Shown here piece by piece: positions 59,873-64,000 of a stretch of 64,000 nucleotides of DNA. The stretch lies in NCBI RefSeq assembly GCF_001632805.1, contig NZ_CP007220.1:1426001-1490000 (forward strand), in the 5' to 3' direction. Source of the DNA: Mycobacteroides chelonae CCUG 47445 (lineage in GTDB: Bacteria; Actinomycetota; Actinomycetes; Mycobacteriales; Mycobacteriaceae). Every line of letters starts with the position of its first letter. Positions within the stretch are counted from its first letter, which is position 1. The position numbers and the translations under genes were made by a program. The notes beneath the pieces were generated by a model. It was not told where the DNA came from. It was given only the letters and a program-made list of their open reading frames with translations, and searched no databases.

Positions 59873-60670
59873 ATGCTGCTGTGGACCAGGCGGAGCAGAC
59901 TTATCCTGTGGACGGTCTTCGTGGCCGCGGTCACCGTGATCTTCCTGGCACCGATTGCCACCGTGGTGCTCGCCGGATTCGCCGGCACGTGGACTGGCCC
60001 GTTGCCCTCGCAGCTCGGGTTTGAGCGATTCGGGGAGGCGCTCAGCGGTGACGATCTCGCCAGTTTGGCCGTCAGTCTGCAGACGGCCCTCATCGCGAGT
60101 GCATTCGCATTGGTGCTCGGCGGCTGGGCCGCGTTGAGTGTGCGCGAGGTGCCGCCATGGTTTCGGAGAGCCATTGATGTCGTCTTCCACCTACCGATCG
60201 CAATTCCCTCGGTGGCCATCGGTCTGGGATTGCTGATCGCTTTCAATGAACGTCCCTTCTTACTCGGGGGAACGAAATGGATTGTGATCCTTGCGCATAC
60301 CGCACTTGTGTTGGCCTTTGCCTTCAGTTCCGTTGCTGCGGCGCTGGAACGTCTTGATCCGGCCTACCGCCAAGTGGCGGAGTCGTTGGGCGCGGGGCCG
60401 GGGCGGGTACTGGCGAAGGTGACGCTGCCGCTGCTGATGCCGTCACTGGGTGCGGCCGCCGGACTGGCGATCGCGCTGTCCATGGGGGAGTTGGGAGCGA
60501 CGGTGATGGTGTATCCGGCCACGTGGAGAACCCTGCCGGTGACCATCTTCGGTCTCTCGGACCGTGGGCAAGTGTTCTCGGCGGCGGCATCCACGACGCT
60601 GCTGCTTCTGGTGACGTTACTCGCGCTGCTCGTGGTGGGCAGGGTTCGCGGGAAGGCGGCACTTCGCTAG
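59873..60670 (+). CDS. phnV: ABC transporter permease (PhnV-like)
   Basis: A 265-residue second permease. Six helices are predicted; the EAA loop is RQVAESLGAGPGRVLAKVTLPLLMPSLGAA. Start: ATG at 59873 behind AAGGGGGC, one base after the first permease stop; the open frame further upstream overlaps that gene and lacks homology. It is the last gene of the phosphonate island. Confidence 0.87.
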   Translation: MLLWTRRSRLILWTVFVAAVTVIFLAPIATVVLAGFAGTWTGPLPSQLGFERFGEALSGDDLASLAVSLQTALIASAFALVLGGWAALSVREVPPWFRRAIDVVFHLPIAIPSVAIGLGLLIAFNERPFLLGGTKWIVILAHTALVLAFAFSSVAAALERLDPAYRQVAESLGAGPGRVLAKVTLPLLMPSLGAAAGLAIALSMGELGATVMVYPATWRTLPVTIFGLSDRGQVFSAAASTTLLLLVTLLALLVVGRVRGKAALR

Positions 60671-60703
60671 GCCGAACTGCCCCCAAGCGGGTCCGCCGCT
60701 CCT

Positions 60704-61897
60704 ATGATGTCGCTGTCCACATCACCAGACGGGTACGCATTGGCAGATACCGGCGACGGCCACCATCGCTTGGTGGCACAGCCCCACAGCGAGGATGAAG
60801 GTCCAATCGCTGAGGCGGAACGCCGTGCGGCACAAATACGTTCGGATCAACACCCGCTCGGCCGCCGTGGCACCACCTGGAACCGCCATGCTCCCTTCTA
60901 CGTCGGGCTGATGGCGTCGGCCGGTGTGGCCGTGACCTACGGTGTCGTCCATCTCTTGGCGGCTATGTCCTCGGTGTTGATTCTCATCGGGCTGGCGATG
61001 TTCGTCGCATTGGGGCTGGAACCGGCGGTGTCATGGTTGGTCAACCACAGATGCCCGCGCTGGGCCGCAGTGTCTGTGGTGGTGTTGGTGGCCTTTGGTG
61101 CGCTGGCCGCGTTCCTGGCCGCAGCGATCCCGCCGCTGGTGGAGCAGGGAACTCAGCTAGTGCACCAAACTCCTCGCTACATTCAAGCGGCACAGGACCA
61201 TTCGTCATTCATTGGTCAAATCAACGATCGGTTCGATGTGCAGCGTCACATCGGCGAGTTCGTCAACCGTGAAGGGGACACCGCGTTCTCGGACCTGTTG
61301 CGCGCTGGAACCGCCGTGTTCGGCGCGCTCGCGGACCTCGGCATCGTCGCGGTGTTGACCATCTACTTCCTCATCGACATGCCCCGCATCCGTGCCACGG
61401 TGTACCGCCTTGTACCGCACTCGCGTAGGCCACGAGCTGTCCTCATCGGTGATGAGGTGTTCGCGAAGGTGGGGGCCTATGTCGGCGGCAATGTGGTGAC
61501 CTCGATCATCGCCGGGGTCGCCACCTTCATCTGGTGCGCCGCGTTCGATGTGCCCTACGCGGTGCTACTCGGGGTATTGGTCGCGATGTTCGACCTCATT
61601 CCCTACGGATCGACCGTCGCGGGCATCGTTGTTGCCGCGGTGGCGCTCACGGTGTCCATCCCAGTGGCCGCCGGTACCTTGGCCTTCTACGTCGGATTCC
61701 GTTGGTTCGAGGATTATGTGTTGACGCCCAAGGTGATTGGTCGTGTAGTCAAGGTGCCCGCAGGGGTCACCGTGGTCGCAGTGCTTATCGGCGGTGCGTT
61801 GCTCGGCATCGTCGGTGTGTTGGTCGCCATTCCGATCGCGGCGGCGGTTCAGGTGCTTGCGCAGGAACTGCTGTTCCCGGCGCTCGACGAGGCGTGA
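60704..61897 (+). CDS. AI-2E family transporter/permease
   Basis: A 397-residue protein with about eight helices arranged as in the AI-2E exporter family (PerM/YdiK). Helices 1-3 are at about residues 70-150, a soluble stretch at 150-220, and helices 4-8 at 230-390. The family pattern FDLIPYGSTVAGIVVAAVALTVSI and WFEDYVLTPKVIGRVVKVPAGVTVVAVLIGGALLGIVGVLVAIPIAA is clear. The substrate is unknown; the family name comes from one member said to export autoinducer 2. A TATGAT hexamer (60703-60708) overlaps the assigned ATG, so if it is a -10 box the true start is further downstream, for example TTG at 60740. Confidence 0.82.
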   Translation: MMSLSTSPDGYALADTGDGHHRLVAQPHSEDEGPIAEAERRAAQIRSDQHPLGRRGTTWNRHAPFYVGLMASAGVAVTYGVVHLLAAMSSVLILIGLAMFVALGLEPAVSWLVNHRCPRWAAVSVVVLVAFGALAAFLAAAIPPLVEQGTQLVHQTPRYIQAAQDHSSFIGQINDRFDVQRHIGEFVNREGDTAFSDLLRAGTAVFGALADLGIVAVLTIYFLIDMPRIRATVYRLVPHSRRPRAVLIGDEVFAKVGAYVGGNVVTSIIAGVATFIWCAAFDVPYAVLLGVLVAMFDLIPYGSTVAGIVVAAVALTVSIPVAAGTLAFYVGFRWFEDYVLTPKVIGRVVKVPAGVTVVAVLIGGALLGIVGVLVAIPIAAAVQVLAQELLFPALDEA

Positions 61898-62353
61898 CTA
61901 CTGGTACAGATACACACTCTCGGCCGCGCACGGCGGCCGGTCCTTGCCCTCGATCTCGTATTTGATGCCATAGGTCGCCTCCACGGTGCCCTTATCGCGC
62001 AACTTGGCCGACAGCAACGTGACATGTCCGCGTACCCGTGCTCCCACGTGTAGGGGCGCAGGGAACCGCACCTTGTTCACGCCGTAGTTGAGTACGGCGT
62101 CATATGACGCGATCTCAAGCACCTCGTCCAGGAACGCCGGGGCGAGTGCGAGCGTGAGGTATCCGTGCACGATGGTCCCGCCGAACGGGCCGGCCTTGGC
62201 GCGTTCGGTATCGGTGTGAATCCACTGCCTGTCACCCGTCGCGTCGGCGAACTCGTTGACCTGTTCCTGGGTGATCTGAACCCAACTGCTGGTACCCAAT
62301 TCGACTCTGCCCAGGGACAGCAGCTCCTGTGGTGTCGCCAGCTTGGTGGACAT
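61898..62353 (-). CDS. MaoC family (R)-specific enoyl-CoA hydratase
   Basis: A 151-residue hot-dog-fold dehydratase. The hydratase-2 motif QVNEFADATGDRQWIHTDTERAKAGPFGGTIVHGYLTLAL carries the catalytic Asp and His. It probably hydrates (R)-type enoyl-CoA in fatty acid metabolism; the exact substrate is unknown. Start: ATG at 62353 behind AAAGGAG with 8-base spacing; the open frame extends 13 codons upstream. It converges with the AI-2E gene with no gap. Confidence 0.9.
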   Translation of the reverse strand: MSTKLATPQELLSLGRVELGTSSWVQITQEQVNEFADATGDRQWIHTDTERAKAGPFGGTIVHGYLTLALAPAFLDEVLEIASYDAVLNYGVNKVRFPAPLHVGARVRGHVTLLSAKLRDKGTVEATYGIKYEIEGKDRPPCAAESVYLYQ

Positions 62354-62499
62354 ACCGCGCACTCCTTTTCGGGTCGTGGTGCCTGATCGCATTACCGACT
62401 TCTCATGCCGGCTGGACCCTTCTTACCCGAGATCGCATGCCTGCCACGGGACAATGCCGAAATCCGGCAGCACGGTACATGCGGGTAATGTTTGCCGAC

Positions 62500-63183
62500 A
62501 TGAGGTGGTCGGTGCCGCTGGTGGTCGCGTTGCTGCTCGGGGTAGTGGCGTGCCAACGTGGGGTCGACGGCGAGGCGACGGCCGATCGGGCATCCGTATC
62601 GGCGGGACCCATTCAGCCCGCCCAGCTCGATCAACTACTCACTCCCGCGCAATCGTTGAGCGTGACGCCGGGAAAGCCGCTATTCGAGACCGATATGCAG
62701 TCGGTTCTGTGGATCGGTGCCGACCCCGCCGAATGCCAGGGGGTTGTCGGATACGGCCGTCATCCGCTTTTTCCCACGAACTACACGGGGCGTGAGGCAC
62801 GGACGCAGACCGATAACCAGTACCCGAACCAGCATCAACTCCTCGAGGTGTCGGCCACCTACCCCGGTGATTTCCAGGCGTCGAGATTCCTCGAGTCGGT
62901 GCGTACCACCGTCTCCAAATGTCAGCTTTCGGTCGCTGCCTGGGGGGATGACCAGAAACGCAATACGGTCACGCCCGGCCCGGTGGTTCCGGGTTCGCCG
63001 GACATGGTCCGCTGGTCGACGAATCTGGATGGTGATCAATGGATTTGCGAGTTCACCGTGATCGCCAAGGCGAACGTGATCTCGCAGCTGGTCACCTGCT
63101 CGGCGGATCGATCGATTGACAACAAGGCACTGTCGGACAAGCGGCTCCAGAAAATTGAGGAGCTGCTCAACTCCAAGGTCTGA
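62500..63183 (+). CDS. Lipoprotein with PknH-like sensor domain
   Basis: A 227-residue secreted lipoprotein. Signal peptide MRWSVPLVVALLLGVVACQ with lipobox GVVAC (Cys18). The mature domain carries paired cysteines (ECQGVV, SKCQLSV, WICEF, VTCSADRS) as in the extracellular sensor domain of PknH and in related mycobacterial lipoproteins (LppH/LpqQ type). Disulphides between them are expected. ATGs at 62479 and 62488 are alternatives; the one at 62500 gives the best signal peptide. It is divergent from the MaoC gene and converges with the TetR gene (7 bases). Ligand unknown. Confidence 0.78.
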   Translation: MRWSVPLVVALLLGVVACQRGVDGEATADRASVSAGPIQPAQLDQLLTPAQSLSVTPGKPLFETDMQSVLWIGADPAECQGVVGYGRHPLFPTNYTGREARTQTDNQYPNQHQLLEVSATYPGDFQASRFLESVRTTVSKCQLSVAAWGDDQKRNTVTPGPVVPGSPDMVRWSTNLDGDQWICEFTVIAKANVISQLVTCSADRSIDNKALSDKRLQKIEELLNSKV

Positions 63184-63190
63184 GCACCGA

Positions 63191-63931
63191 TCAGGACGCT
63201 TCGCGGGCCGCGATGTCCTGTGCGAGCAAGTTCTCGGCCCGTTCGATGATGGCATCGACGGTGAAGTCGAAGTTGGCGTCAGAGATCGTCGCGATCGAAT
63301 GACCGCGGGATGCCAGATCATGCAGGGTGGGGGCCAGCGAGGCGTTCGGCACCACGCTGCGGGCCTCGCCGGATGCGGGCATAACGGTGTCCATGTGCTC
63401 AAGCACCACGATGCCTCGGATATGCAGCGACAGCGAGAAGTACACATCTAACGCGTTATCCGGGCTGAATCCGACGCCGATCAGGGTTTGGACAAGCGAT
63501 TCCAGGTTTTGAATGCTGGCCTGCAATGCCTCGGCGCTGAGCTCGCTGGTGCGCATCAAGATGAGCTCGACGAGCACCGGACGTTCCCGGAACGCCTGCC
63601 GCATTCGGCGGGTGTGACTGCGCAGGGCGTCCTGCCAGGTTTCGTCGCCAACGAAGGGTGCGGCGAAGTGATACTGCTTGGTGGCGCGGTCGGTCATCGC
63701 GTCGAGAAGCTCGCCCTTTTTGCGGAAGTACCAGTAGATACTGGTCACACCGACATCGAGATGCTTCGCTAGCAGCGGCATGCTCAGCCCACAGATCCCT
63801 ATTTCCTCGGCGAGCTCAAATGCTCCGGCGATGATGTCCTCGGCGGTGATGGAGCCGCGGCGCCGTCGTTCCCGCTTAGGGCTTTGGGTGCTGGTCGTCC
63901 TGGCCTCGCGGCCGACACCGGCATGTCGCAT
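63191..63931 (-). CDS. TetR family regulator with TetR_C domain
   Basis: A 246-residue regulator. The helix-turn-helix is about residues 28-75: TAEDIIAGAFELAEEIGICGLSMPLLAKHLDVGVTSIYWYFRKKGELLDAM. The C-terminal part (about 100-220, PVLVELILMRTSELSAEALQASIQNLESLVQTL) is of the tetracycline-repressor-like C-terminal class. The first 27 residues are basic and unstructured. It may act on the neighbouring lipoprotein gene or on genes beyond the window; nothing in the sequence decides this. The remaining 69 bases of the window hold no visible gene. Confidence 0.85.
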   Translation of the reverse strand: MRHAGVGREARTTSTQSPKRERRRRGSITAEDIIAGAFELAEEIGICGLSMPLLAKHLDVGVTSIYWYFRKKGELLDAMTDRATKQYHFAAPFVGDETWQDALRSHTRRMRQAFRERPVLVELILMRTSELSAEALQASIQNLESLVQTLIGVGFSPDNALDVYFSLSLHIRGIVVLEHMDTVMPASGEARSVVPNASLAPTLHDLASRGHSIATISDANFDFTVDAIIERAENLLAQDIAAREAS

Positions 63932-64000
63932 GTGTAATCCTCGTCGTGCCCCCGTTGCGTCGATCTGCCCCGCCCTACGGACAAACGCCCTGATAGCAAG

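Overview
The window comes from a rapidly growing mycobacterium of the Mycobacteroides (Mycobacterium) abscessus-chelonae group, most likely M. abscessus itself. Gene order follows M. tuberculosis from atpD-atpC (Rv1310-1311) to the Rv1343c homologue. A single rrn operon lies directly behind murA under four tandem promoters. A tetR-tetX pair matches the tetracycline monooxygenase locus known in M. abscessus. No insertion sequence, prophage or CRISPR array was seen.

Layout. 1-3 kb: end of atpD, atpC, a DUF2550 protein, a cobalamin adenosyltransferase, and murA with Asp in place of the fosfomycin-target Cys. 3-8.7 kb: rrn promoters, 16S, spacer, 23S, 5S and an intrinsic terminator, with both RNase III processing stems readable by eye. 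8.8-15.4 kb: DUF4436 protein, membrane adenylate cyclase, mismatch endonuclease NucS, methylmalonyl-CoA epimerase, a thiolase, and a thioredoxin-fold/TPR protein without CxxC. 15.5-25.5 kb: the alpha-glucan genes glgE-glgB and divergent glgP, flanked by two paralogous HEYGH lipoprotein peptidases. 25.5-30.1 kb: DinG-type helicase (probable CTG start), nicotinamidase PncA, a TetR regulator, PncB. 30.2-37.6 kb: a long co-directional run clpS - DUF2017 - P1 peptidase - mec - cysO - cysM - rhomboid - murI - cAMP phosphodiesterase-like MBL protein - rph - rdgB, largely with overlapping or nearly abutting genes. 37.7-42.2 kb: an oxidoreductase, two small membrane proteins, an HTH-LAGLIDADG endonuclease next to tRNA-Leu(UAG), and a fatty-acyl-AMP ligase.

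Accessory part, 42.3-64 kb. A three-gene MksF-MksE-MksB (JetA-JetB-JetC, Wadjet-like) condensin operon lacks the JetD/MksG nuclease. Next come an enoyl-CoA hydratase, then a TetR regulator fused by an ATGA overlap to a molybdopterin oxidoreductase. The tetR-tetX pair has a perfect 17+17 bp operator. It abuts a phosphonate (probably 2-aminoethylphosphonate) uptake and breakdown island: GntR regulator and PhnZ-like HD oxygenase on one strand; FAD oxidoreductase, phosphonatase-like HAD hydrolase and a PhnS-T-U-V type ABC transporter on the other. Two GGTCTANACC palindromes lie in the divergent promoter. The window ends with an AI-2E family permease, a MaoC-like dehydratase, a PknH-sensor-type lipoprotein and a TetR regulator.

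The items most worth follow-up are the JetD-less Jet/Mks operon, the phosphonate island with its non-standard enzyme set, the palindromic spacers of the rrn promoters, the solo LAGLIDADG gene, and the CTG start of dinG. All family assignments are from reading motifs and remembered homologues; no database search was run.
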